Made by a program: the position numbers and the translations under genes
In this document: in pieces, positions 1 to 6,012 of the stretch
How the letters are laid out: every line of letters starts with the position of its first letter
Position numbering within the stretch: the first letter of the stretch is position 1
Notes under the pieces: generated by a model
Told to the model about the DNA's origin: nothing
Databases searched by the model: none
What the model saw: only the letters and a program-made list of their open reading frames with translations
Origin: Symbiobacteriaceae bacterium
Lineage (GTDB): Bacteria; Bacillota_E; Symbiobacteriia; Symbiobacteriales; Symbiobacteriaceae
DNA: 8,317 bases
Assembly (NCBI GenBank): GCA_027356675.1
Contig: DAHVXO010000009.1
Coordinates: 1 to 8,317, forward strand
Reading direction: 5' to 3'

Positions 1-316
1 GCGGATGTTCCTGTTCGAGGATATCGTCGGATTGGACAACCGGTCACTGCAGCGGGTGCTGCGTGAGGTTGACCTCAGCCGCGATCTGCCGCTGGCCCTC
101 AAGGTCGCTAGCGAAGACGTCAAGCGTAAGATCATGACGAACATCTCCAGGCGTGCAGTGGACCGCTTGAAGGAAGACATCGACTACCTCGGTCCGGTGC
201 GTCTGCGCGACGTCGAAGAGGCGCAGACCAAGATCGTCAACATCGTGCGGAAGCTGGAGGAGCAAGGCGAAATCATCGTAGGTAACCGAGGCGGGGGGGA
301 TGACGTCATTGTCTGA
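1..316 (+). CDS. fliG: Flagellar motor switch protein FliG, C-terminal part (5' truncated)
   Basis: FliG is the rotor (C-ring) protein that contacts the MotA stator ring and generates torque. Only the last ~104 codons are present; the frame is read from base 2 and stays open to the left edge, so the true start lies outside the window. The fragment is the C-terminal torque domain: MFLFEDIV, then LDNRSLQRVLREVD with the charged torque-helix residues, then the highly conserved GPVRLRDVEEAQ, and the usual Gly-rich acidic tail ending GGGDDVIV. One detail is Asn in the second place of the LD(D/N)RS motif, where many FliG proteins have Asp; in this family that change is tolerated. The end overlaps the start of fliH by 17 bases, suggesting translational coupling. 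Identification is firm from motif recognition. Confidence 0.97.
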   Translation, partial: RMFLFEDIVGLDNRSLQRVLREVDLSRDLPLALKVASEDVKRKIMTNISRRAVDRLKEDIDYLGPVRLRDVEEAQTKIVNIVRKLEEQGEIIVGNRGGGDDVIV

Positions 317-1211
317 CCGCACCGACCATAGCGTCGCCAGAAAGCTCAAGCAGCGCATCCTCAAGTCCCACGAGGTCTCAGGGGCCGGCTTCGCTTTCCC
401 TGCCTTGGAGCAGATTGCCACCGGCGATCTGCCTCTTTCCGTTTCAAAGGCACTTGCATCCGAGTCGGGGGGGGCGGCACTACCCGAGGTCGAAGTTCAC
501 TTGGAGGCGGCCCGGGAGGCTGAGGCGCGGGCGCACGCCAGCGAGCGCCGGGCCGCTGCACTGCTCGCCGAGGCCGAACAGACCGCCATGGAGCGGCTCG
601 GTGAAGTGGAAGGTCAAATCGAGGAGATGCTCTCCCGCGCGCTCACCGCCGTGGATCAGATCGAAGCGGATGCCCGCGAGCGCGGGCTCAAGGTGGGCAC
701 GGAGGAGGGCATCAGGCTGGGCGCAGAGGCGGGGCGTAAGGAAGGCGAAGAGACGGTCTGGCGAGCCAGAGCCGAGGCCGAAAGCCTGCTCAAGGATGCC
801 CGGCGGGCCGCCGAGACCACGCGCACCGATGCCGTGAGGCAGCGGGCAGAACTGCTGGAATCCTCACGCACCCAGGTCGTTGACCTGGCGCTGGCCATCG
901 CCCACCAGATCCTGAAGGCCGAAGTTACGCTGCGACCAGACGCCCTGGTGCCCATGGTCGAGGCGGCTCTGGCAAAGATGAAGGGTGAGGAGGAGCCCCT
1001 GGTCCGGGTCAGCCCGGCGGCCCTCTCCGTCCTGGAAGAGCAGCGTGGCCGGCTGTTGGCGGCCTTGCCCGGCGCCCACAGGCTCGCCATCGAGGCCGAC
1101 GCCGCTTTGCGTCATGGCGATTTCGTGGTCCAGGGGACCCAAGGAGTGGTGGACGGGCGTCTCGGCGAGCAGGTCAAACTCGTCGATAAGGCCCTGCGCG
1201 AGGAGGTGTAG
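300..1211 (+). CDS. fliH: Flagellar assembly protein FliH (export ATPase regulator)
   Basis: FliH binds and restrains the ATPase FliI and links it to the C-ring, like the peripheral stalk of a rotary ATPase. The 303-residue protein is somewhat longer than Salmonella FliH (235). It has a variable N-terminus, a long Ala/Glu/Arg-rich helical stretch (about 65-185), and a C-terminal domain (about 190-303) resembling FliH/YscL/V-ATPase subunit E, with a TQVVDLALAIAHQILKAEV segment typical of the family. Residues 129-149 hold glycines at exact four-residue steps (129, 133, 137, 141, 145, 149), the GxxxG repeat known from FliH. The ATG at 300 overlaps fliG and has GAGG at 288-291, eight bases upstream. 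The last codons encode the fliI ribosome binding site. A run of eight G lies in codons 56-59. Assignment rests on position, the GxxxG run and the C-terminal domain. Confidence 0.93.
   Translation: MTSLSDRTDHSVARKLKQRILKSHEVSGAGFAFPALEQIATGDLPLSVSKALASESGGAALPEVEVHLEAAREAEARAHASERRAAALLAEAEQTAMERLGEVEGQIEEMLSRALTAVDQIEADARERGLKVGTEEGIRLGAEAGRKEGEETVWRARAEAESLLKDARRAAETTRTDAVRQRAELLESSRTQVVDLALAIAHQILKAEVTLRPDALVPMVEAALAKMKGEEEPLVRVSPAALSVLEEQRGRLLAALPGAHRLAIEADAALRHGDFVVQGTQGVVDGRLGEQVKLVDKALREEV
467..474 (+). repeat. Eight-G homopolymer inside fliH
   Basis: Eight consecutive G bases span codons 56-59 of fliH (Ser-Gly-Gly-Ala). Loss of one G would move translation into a frame open to a stop at 835-837; gain of one G would reach a stop at 521-523. 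Either would remove the FliI-binding C-terminal domain. Homopolymer runs of this kind are known phase-variation sites in flagellar genes of other bacteria. Whether this one varies cannot be told from a single sequence. Confidence 0.6.
1201..1208 (+). promoter_or_regulatory. Ribosome binding site of fliI within the fliH 3' end
   Basis: AGGAGGTG ends a few bases before the fliI ATG at 1214, with seven bases between AGGAGG and the start. It is made from the last FliH codons (Glu-Glu-Val), so the fliI signal is embedded in fliH and the two genes are likely translationally coupled. Confidence 0.85.
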
Positions 1212-1213
1212 CG

Positions 1214-2536
1214 ATGACCGTCAACTGGGCAGACCTGCGCGGCCGTGTCAACGCCACCGACACGGCTCCGCTGATCGGGATGGTTACGGGTGTGGTTGGG
1301 CTGGTGATCCAGTCGCGCGGGCCGCGCACCATGGTGGGTGAACTCTGCTGGCTCTGCCCCAGCAGTGAGTCGAAGACCGGGCTCTGGGCAGAGGTCGTCG
1401 GATTTCGCGAGAAGCAGGTTCTGCTGATGCCGCTCGGGTCGCTGGAGGGCCTGTCACCCGGGTGGGAGGTCCGGGCGACTGGCATAACACATCCCATCGC
1501 TGTCGGGCAGGGCATGCTCGGCCGCGTCCTGGACGGGCTTGGCCGCCCGGCTGACGGGCTCGGCCCGTTTGCCGCCACGGACTACTATCCCGTGAATGCG
1601 TTGCCGCCTGATGCCCTCAAGCGCCAACGCATCACCGAGGCGCTCTCCACAGGCGTGCGAACGATCGACGGGTTGCTCACCGTAGGCAAGGGACAGCGCA
1701 TCGGGATCTTTGCCGGGTCCGGGGTGGGCAAGTCCACGCTGCTCGGCATGATCGCGCGCGGCACCACCGCTGACGTGAACGTGATCGGGCTGGTGGGGGA
1801 GCGCGGCCGTGAGGTGCGGGAGTTCATCGAAGAGGACCTGGGCGAGGAGGGGCTGCGGCGGTCGGTGGTGGTGGTGGCCACATCCGATCAACCGGCGCTC
1901 GTGCGCATCAGGGGCGCCTTTGTGGCCACGGCCATTGCAGAGTACTTTCGGGACCAGGGCCTTAGCGTGCTGCTGATGATGGATTCCATCACCCGTCTGG
2001 CGCTGGCCCAGCGGGAGGTGGGTCTCGCCGTGGGCGAGCCGCCCGCCACGCGGGGGTTTACGCCCTCGGTATTCGCACTGCTGCCCAAGTTGTTGGAGCG
2101 GTCTGGCACGGCTGAGACCGGTTCCATCACGGGCATCTATTCGGTGTTGGTGGATGGCGATGATGTAAACGAGCCCATCTCCGATGCCGTGCGCGGGATC
2201 CTCGATGGTCACGTGGTGCTGTCGCGTCGGCTTGCCTCCATGAATCACTACCCGGCCATCGACGTCCTCGGCAGCGTCAGCCGTGTCATGCCCCAGGTGA
2301 CCACGGATGCCCACCGCAAGACTGCAGCCAGGCTGCGTGCGGCCCTGGCAGTCTACCGGGACAGCGAGGACCTGGTGAACATCGGCGCATACCAGCAGGG
2401 GGCAAACCCGGCGCTGGACCATGCGCTGCGCAAGCTCCCCGAGATCAACCGGTACCTGCAACAGGATACCCACGACCTGACGGGCCTGGAGATGGCGATT
2501 GGCGACCTCAGCACCATCTTTCCGAACGGAGAGTAA
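1214..2536 (+). CDS. fliI: Flagellum-specific export ATPase FliI
   Basis: FliI is the cytoplasmic hexameric ATPase of the flagellar type III export apparatus; with FliH and FliJ it delivers substrates to the export gate. The 440-residue length is usual for the family. Residues 1-95 form the N-terminal beta-barrel-type domain. The RecA-like core follows: Walker A GSGVGKST at 168-175 (Lys173), the GERGREV motif with probable catalytic Glu196 (23 residues after the Walker Lys, the same spacing as Salmonella Lys188 and Glu211), Walker B SVLLMMDS ending in Asp257, and the F1/V-type ATPase signature PAIDVLGSVSR from 347. EPPATRGF (275-282) is also typical of this family. All catalytic elements are intact. 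It starts two bases after fliH and ends six bases before fliJ. The F1 beta and Rho alternatives are excluded by context and by the flagellar/type III-like sequence. Confidence 0.98.
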   Translation: MTVNWADLRGRVNATDTAPLIGMVTGVVGLVIQSRGPRTMVGELCWLCPSSESKTGLWAEVVGFREKQVLLMPLGSLEGLSPGWEVRATGITHPIAVGQGMLGRVLDGLGRPADGLGPFAATDYYPVNALPPDALKRQRITEALSTGVRTIDGLLTVGKGQRIGIFAGSGVGKSTLLGMIARGTTADVNVIGLVGERGREVREFIEEDLGEEGLRRSVVVVATSDQPALVRIRGAFVATAIAEYFRDQGLSVLLMMDSITRLALAQREVGLAVGEPPATRGFTPSVFALLPKLLERSGTAETGSITGIYSVLVDGDDVNEPISDAVRGILDGHVVLSRRLASMNHYPAIDVLGSVSRVMPQVTTDAHRKTAARLRAALAVYRDSEDLVNIGAYQQGANPALDHALRKLPEINRYLQQDTHDLTGLEMAIGDLSTIFPNGE

Positions 2537-2542
2537 TCAGCC

Positions 2543-3004
2543 ATGAAGCGGTTCCAATTCAGGCTGGAGCGAGTGCTGAACCTCAGGCAGCAGCAGACGG
2601 ACCAGGTGAAGCGCACCCTTGCCGTGGCCATGGCGGAGGAGGACCTCGCCCGCCGTGCCATGGAGACCGCACACGCCGTCTTGAACGCGCGCCTGGCCGA
2701 CATCCGTCACCGGGAGCGGCAGGGACTCACCGCCTATGATTTTGGCCTGCAACGAAACCATGCGAGGGTGCTGCAGGCGGAATTGGCAGTCGCCGAGACA
2801 GGGCTGGCTGAGGCCCAGCAGTTTACGCAGCGAAGGCGCCTGGAGCTCCTGACTGCCCGCCGAGCCGAGCGAGCGTTGGAGCGGCTGCGGGAACGGCGCC
2901 TTGAGGGGTACGTCGCTGAGTCCCTGCGTGAGGAACAGAAGGAACTCGATGAGTTCGGCGACCGCCAGGGCCTTAACATCCCGAGCGCCCGTTCCGACAT
3001 ATAG
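2543..3004 (+). CDS. fliJ: Flagellar export protein FliJ
   Basis: FliJ is the small coiled-coil stalk of the flagellar export ATPase; it inserts into the FliI ring, contacts the export gate protein FlhA and recycles chaperones. The 153-residue product is normal in length (about 145-150). It starts with the family hallmark KRFQFRLERVLNLR and is almost wholly helical, rich in Arg, Glu, Ala and Gln, without membrane segments. The C-terminal stretch LERLRERRLEGY...LREEQKELDE is the second well-conserved family block. GGAGAG at 2528-2533, overlapping the fliI stop, precedes the ATG by nine bases. FliJ proteins diverge strongly, so the call depends on both motif blocks and on its place directly after fliI. 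Confidence 0.95.
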   Translation: MKRFQFRLERVLNLRQQQTDQVKRTLAVAMAEEDLARRAMETAHAVLNARLADIRHRERQGLTAYDFGLQRNHARVLQAELAVAETGLAEAQQFTQRRRLELLTARRAERALERLRERRLEGYVAESLREEQKELDEFGDRQGLNIPSARSDI

Positions 3005-3008
3005 GGGG

Positions 3009-3014
3009 AGGAGG
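3009..3014 (+). promoter_or_regulatory. Ribosome binding site deciding the start of the MotE-like gene
   Basis: AGGAGG lies ten bases before the ATG at 3025 but only two bases before an out-of-frame ATG at 3017. The spacing favours 3025, whose frame gives the 260-residue membrane protein; the 3017 frame ends after about 41 codons. Confidence 0.65.
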
Positions 3015-3024
3015 CAATGATTTC

Positions 3025-3807
3025 ATGGCTTCACAAACACCGGTGCAGGGGAATCGTGCTGCACCGAGCCTACCTGCCCCCGGATTCAAAAAGGCCGGCA
3101 TGTCCCCGCTTCCCGCTCAGCAAAGACGCAAAGGGCGTTCGCTGAAGTGGGTTCTCATCATACCCCTACTGCTTCTGGGAGTCATTTACTTGCTGGGACG
3201 GACTGTAGAGCCGGTGCGCGTACGGCTGGTCCCGATGCCCCTTGCGGGCAAACTCCTCTTCGCCAAACCTGTCTGGCCTATACTGTGGAACAAAAATCGT
3301 GCACCCGCCACTTCGCCAAGCGCTCCCGGCGCCTCCAAGACGGAGGCGCCCAGCACCGCGCCCCCTGCGGCCTCCGCCCCCGACAACAGCCAGCTGGAGG
3401 CTGAGGTTGTGGCCCGGCTGGCTGCAGTCGAAGTCAAGGAGAATGACCTCAAGCGCCGAGAGGCCGACTTCACCGCAATGGAAGCTGCCCTGATGGAGCG
3501 CGAGGGCACGATCGCACAGCAGGAGATTCAGTTGGGCCAGGAGATCAAGGCGGCCGGGGGACTGCGTGCGCAGCTCGAAGGCCAGCGCCGGTCCGAGACG
3601 GACCGGGCTGAGGTCATTCGCAATATGCGGACGGCGGGCGTCCAGCAACTGTTTGGTGCAATGACGGATGAGGAAGTGCTTCGCGTGCTCATGTATATGG
3701 ATGCCACCGAGGTGGGCAAGTACCTCTCCGGGATGGACGCGTACCGCTCGGCCAGGCTGCTGCAGGCACTTCGGCAGGTGGCCCCGCCGACATCGAACAT
3801 ACCGTAA
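3025..3807 (+). CDS. MotE/YlxF-family one-pass membrane protein, flagellar operon
   Basis: The 260-residue protein occupies the place of ylxF in Bacillus, between fliJ and fliK. A basic N-terminal segment (RRKGRSLK, 34-41) is followed by one hydrophobic helix (about 42-58, WVLIIPLLLLGVIYLLG), implying a cytoplasmic N-terminus and an external bulk. A Pro/Ala/Ser-rich linker (about 92-120) leads to a charged coiled coil (about 121-200). The last block (about 203-250, MTDEEVLRVLMYMDATEVGKYL) resembles the MgtE intracellular N-domain helical repeat, which is also the fold type related to FliG middle domains. This architecture is annotated as MotE family; the rhizobial MotE is a chaperone for a motility protein, but in Gram-positive-type operons the role is not settled. 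Involvement in motor or hook assembly is inference from position. No upstream in-frame start exists between the fliJ stop and 3025. Confidence 0.8.
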   Translation: MASQTPVQGNRAAPSLPAPGFKKAGMSPLPAQQRRKGRSLKWVLIIPLLLLGVIYLLGRTVEPVRVRLVPMPLAGKLLFAKPVWPILWNKNRAPATSPSAPGASKTEAPSTAPPAASAPDNSQLEAEVVARLAAVEVKENDLKRREADFTAMEAALMEREGTIAQQEIQLGQEIKAAGGLRAQLEGQRRSETDRAEVIRNMRTAGVQQLFGAMTDEEVLRVLMYMDATEVGKYLSGMDAYRSARLLQALRQVAPPTSNIP

Positions 3808-3815
3808 TCAAGCTT

Positions 3816-3830
3816 GCCAGCACCACTGGC
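3816..3830 (+). other. Small inverted repeat before fliK
   Basis: GCCAG and CTGGC enclose a five-base loop (CACCA), just after the stop of the MotE-like gene. The stem is only five pairs, extendable by G-T pairs. There is no T-run, so it does not look like a terminator; it may be chance. Confidence 0.25.
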
Positions 3831-3854
3831 GGCAGGAGTCGATTCAATCACGAG

Positions 3855-3863
3855 AGGAGGTGA
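3855..3863 (+). promoter_or_regulatory. Strong ribosome binding site fixing the fliK TTG start
   Basis: AGGAGGTGA is a full match to the anti-Shine-Dalgarno complement. It stands seven bases (counted from AGGAGG) before TTG at 3868, the same spacing as in front of fliI and the SwrD-like gene. An upstream in-frame TTG at 3814 has no such signal. Confidence 0.85.
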
Positions 3864-3867
3864 GTAT

Positions 3868-5034
3868 TTGCAGCAAATCTTGAGTTTCATCGGGCTGGCT
3901 CCACCGGCAGTGACGGCTACGCAGGCGGTACGCTCCGGCGCATCTCCACCTGGTTCGCCCGGGCTCTTCGGTGACTTGCTGTTCCAGGCCCAGCCGGCAT
4001 CGCTCCCCACCAGTTCGCTCCCGACCGTTGCCGTGGCATTGGTGGAGGCCATCACCACAGCAGCCCCGGCCGACAGTACAGGGACCGATGCCCAGGCTCA
4101 GACGATCGACCCGCTCGAGCAGTTGCTGGCAGTCGCGACTTCACTGGCCCAGCAGGCGCAGACCTTGACCCTCACCGCAGCAAGCCCGGTCGCCCCGACG
4201 CCTCGGGACGCGAGTTCAAGTCAAACCGGCCCGCAGATACAACCTGGCACCCTACCGGTGACCGTGTCCGATCCGGCCCTCGCGCAGTTCGTTCAACAGG
4301 CGGTCCTTCGGTTTATGGCAGGCACCACGGCGCTGGCCCTACAGGCACCCACCCAGCCCTTTCGAGACCTGGTCCAACTGGTGGTCGCAGCCGAAGGCCG
4401 TGGCCAGGGGGGAGAGGTCAGCGGGGCACCGTCCCAGCAGGTCCTACGGCCCGAGCAACCGGAGAAGCCCAAGCTGCCGGACTTCCAGAACCCATTCGAG
4501 ATCCAGCTGAAGAACCTCGTCCGAGACTTCACGACCCGCAAACCCGAGGCACCCGCTCCCGGCGCCACCCCTGTGGAGACCGAGCAGGTCCTGCGCCAGG
4601 TGACCAGTTTCGTCAAGGTTGCGCTGGATGGGATGAAGTCAGAGGTCCGGATGCAACTGCAACCCGAGAACCTCGGTCCCGTCACTGTCAGACTCATGAT
4701 CAATGACGGCGTCGTGCGGGCGACCCTGGCGGCACAGGACGCATCTGTCAAGAACGTTCTGCAGGCCAACCTGGACCAGCTACGGACCCGACTGGCTGAA
4801 CAAGGCCTGCGGGTGGAGCAGGTGCAGGTGGCGGTGGGTGGGGAGACGGCCTTCGGGCAGTCCGACCAGTCCGACCACGGGCAACCGCGGCAACACGGCG
4901 AAACGACAGACCGGCAGCCCCATTGGCGCCAGGTACAGACCAACGCCAACGCAACCCCCCAGGCCGAACCCAGAACCTTTGAACGCATCTGGCGCCCACG
5001 CGGAACGGGCATGCGCATCGACAGCCTGGCATGA
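3868..5034 (+). CDS. fliK: Flagellar hook-length control protein FliK
   Basis: FliK is exported during hook growth, measures hook length and switches the export gate from hook-type to filament-type substrates. From TTG 3868 the product has 388 residues, in the usual range. The N-terminal two thirds are low-complexity, rich in Ala, Pro, Gln, Thr and Ser, as expected for the extended ruler part. The conserved C-terminal hook domain (about 244-330) contains LQPENLGPV (264-272), VRATL, and the helical NLDQLRTRLAEQGL followed by VEQVQVAV. A Gln/His/Asn-rich tail follows, ending MRIDSLA. Opening the frame at 3814 would add 18 residues encoded across the ribosome binding site, so I prefer 3868. It lies between the MotE-like gene and flgD as in fla/che operons. 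Low sequence conservation outside the C-domain is normal. Confidence 0.93.
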   Translation: MQQILSFIGLAPPAVTATQAVRSGASPPGSPGLFGDLLFQAQPASLPTSSLPTVAVALVEAITTAAPADSTGTDAQAQTIDPLEQLLAVATSLAQQAQTLTLTAASPVAPTPRDASSSQTGPQIQPGTLPVTVSDPALAQFVQQAVLRFMAGTTALALQAPTQPFRDLVQLVVAAEGRGQGGEVSGAPSQQVLRPEQPEKPKLPDFQNPFEIQLKNLVRDFTTRKPEAPAPGATPVETEQVLRQVTSFVKVALDGMKSEVRMQLQPENLGPVTVRLMINDGVVRATLAAQDASVKNVLQANLDQLRTRLAEQGLRVEQVQVAVGGETAFGQSDQSDHGQPRQHGETTDRQPHWRQVQTNANATPQAEPRTFERIWRPRGTGMRIDSLA

Positions 5035-5053
5035 GAATCGAGGTGATTGATTG

Positions 5054-5455
5054 ATGAACGTAGCAGCCTTGGATTATTCGTCCAAAGTCCTGACGTCCGG
5101 GGCACGGGCTGTGCACTCGCAACTAGGCAAGAACGACTTCCTGCAGCTTCTCGTGGCGCAAATGCGCTACCAGGATCCACTGAAGCCCATGGAGGACAGG
5201 GAGTTCGTCGCCCAGCTAGCTCAGTTCAGCGCCCTGGAACAGATGATGAATGTGGGCTTCTCGTCCAGTCTCACCTATAGCATGAGCCTCTTGAACAAGA
5301 AGGTCTACGCCACGGAGGCCAACGGTCAGCAGGTGCAAGGGACAGCGACCAGCGTGCGTGTCGTCGACGGCAAGCCCATGGTCAAGGTCCAACCCGCACA
5401 CGGCGATCCGGTCGAGGTCGACCTGAGCAAGGTGTTCCAAGTAGACATTCAGTAA
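5054..5455 (+). CDS. flgD: Flagellar hook scaffold/cap protein FlgD (short form)
   Basis: FlgD caps the growing hook and promotes FlgE assembly; it is exported and later displaced. The family core is clear: LGKNDFLQLLVAQM (24-37), QDPLKPM (40-46), then EFVAQLAQFSALEQM (50-64). At 133 residues it is much shorter than enterobacterial FlgD (about 230) and lacks the C-terminal Ig/tudor-like extension, matching the short Bacillus-type form (about 140). The remaining C-terminal part (about 82-133) is a beta-rich segment ending in VDLSKVFQVDIQ. GAGGTGA at 5040-5046 precedes both TTG 5051 and ATG 5054; I chose the ATG, and the difference is one residue. It follows fliK by 19 bases. Confidence 0.95.
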   Translation: MNVAALDYSSKVLTSGARAVHSQLGKNDFLQLLVAQMRYQDPLKPMEDREFVAQLAQFSALEQMMNVGFSSSLTYSMSLLNKKVYATEANGQQVQGTATSVRVVDGKPMVKVQPAHGDPVEVDLSKVFQVDIQ

Positions 5456-5470
5456 CACGAGAGGGGAGTG

Positions 5471-5863
5471 ATGGCTGTGAACAACCGCATCCAGATCGGC
5501 CCAAGACCGGTCGCACCCGGTGGACGGCCCCTACCCGCACAGCCCGCAGCTCCCCAGAGCCAGGCGCCTGGACAGAGTTTCCATGATGTACTCCATGGGG
5601 CCCTGCTCCAACCGGTCAAGCTCTCCGGCCACGCGCAGGAACGGCTCACGACCAGCAGCCGCAAACTCAGTGAAGCCGAGATGTCCCAGTTGGCGGCGGC
5701 AGTGGACCGGGCGGCCCACAAAGGTGCCCGCGACGCCTTGGTGCTCATGAAGGATCTCGCTTTGGTGGTCAGCGTGAAGAACCGGACGGTCATTACAGCA
5801 GTCGACGGAGACCGAGTCAAGGAGAACATCTTCACCAACATCGACAGCGCTGTGATTCTCTGA
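5471..5863 (+). CDS. Conserved flagellar operon protein, TIGR02530/DUF3766 type
   Basis: This 130-residue protein matches the family found between flgD and flgE in many Bacillota and some other bacteria, whose function is not established. The N-terminal third (1-45) is Pro/Ala/Gln-rich and probably disordered. The conserved region starts at about 50 (KLSGHAQERLTTSSRKLS), continues with MSQLAAAVDRAAHKGARDAL, and ends in the very conserved block LVLMKDLALVVSVKNRTVIT, then a segment with VKENIFTNIDSAVIL at the C-terminus. No signal peptide or membrane segment is visible, as expected for a cytoplasmic protein or a type III-exported one. The start is uncertain: GTG 5468, ATG 5471 and GTG 5477 are all in frame behind GAGAGGGG at 5459-5466. 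GTG 5477 would give MNNRIQIG and has the best spacing (10 bases); I report the ATG. It follows flgD by 15 bases. Confidence 0.85.
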   Translation: MAVNNRIQIGPRPVAPGGRPLPAQPAAPQSQAPGQSFHDVLHGALLQPVKLSGHAQERLTTSSRKLSEAEMSQLAAAVDRAAHKGARDALVLMKDLALVVSVKNRTVITAVDGDRVKENIFTNIDSAVIL

Positions 5864-6012
5864 TCGTGGTCTGTAAGCGCAAGCGGGGCTGGACCTCACC
5901 GAGGGGGCCCCGGATTCCGGCCTGACGTTGCCGGAGTTCCTCAGTCTCTGCGCGCCGACCATGGAAGGCAGTGGCGCGAGAGTTCTACCTCAACAGGGAG
6001 GTCCTTTGTCAT
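5864..6012 (+). other. Spacer between the TIGR02530-type gene and flgE
   Basis: This 149-base spacer is the longest gene-free stretch in the window. It is GC-rich and holds a short inverted repeat CCGGC/GCCGG (5917-5921 and 5930-5934, loop of eight bases) overlapping a CCGG-ATT-CCGG palindrome (5910-5920). There is no T-run, so no clear terminator. I found no convincing promoter. The frame of the preceding gene stays open after its TGA for about 50 codons, which is not surprising at this GC content. Confidence 0.5.
5995..6002 (+). promoter_or_regulatory. Ribosome binding site of flgE
   Basis: AGGGAGGT lies ten bases before ATG 6013. This supports starting FlgE at MMRSLYSG rather than at the upstream in-frame GTG 5971, which would place the site inside the coding region. 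Confidence 0.75.

Noticed and set aside
1454..2473. Long open frame (339 codons) on the minus strand opposite fliI
   Set aside because: It lies wholly antisense to FliI, which has every catalytic motif intact. Long antisense frames are common in GC-rich genes, and its composition (His/Gln/Arg-rich) resembles no protein family.
3017..3142. Small frame starting at ATG 3017
   Set aside because: It sits only two bases from the ribosome binding site, ends after about 41 codons, and overlaps the MotE-like gene; kept only as a possible decoy start.
4861..4878. Tandem TCCGACCA-type repeat near the end of fliK
   Set aside because: Two imperfect nine-base copies encoding Ser-Asp-Gln and Ser-Asp-His in the low-complexity tail; no sign of a longer array.
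4293..5180. Minus-strand frame of 295 codons opposite fliK and flgD
   Set aside because: It crosses two well-supported genes, is rich in Arg, Ser, Thr and Cys as expected from antisense GC-rich coding, and has no recognisable domain.
5971..5987. Sigma-54-like sequence before flgE
   Set aside because: TGGCGCG with a following TTCT lacks the essential GC of the -12 element, and this operon type does not normally rely on sigma-54 for flgE.
5971..6012. Upstream GTG extension of flgE
   Set aside because: The 14 extra residues are translated across the flgE ribosome binding site, and FlgE proteins normally begin at MxRSLYSG.
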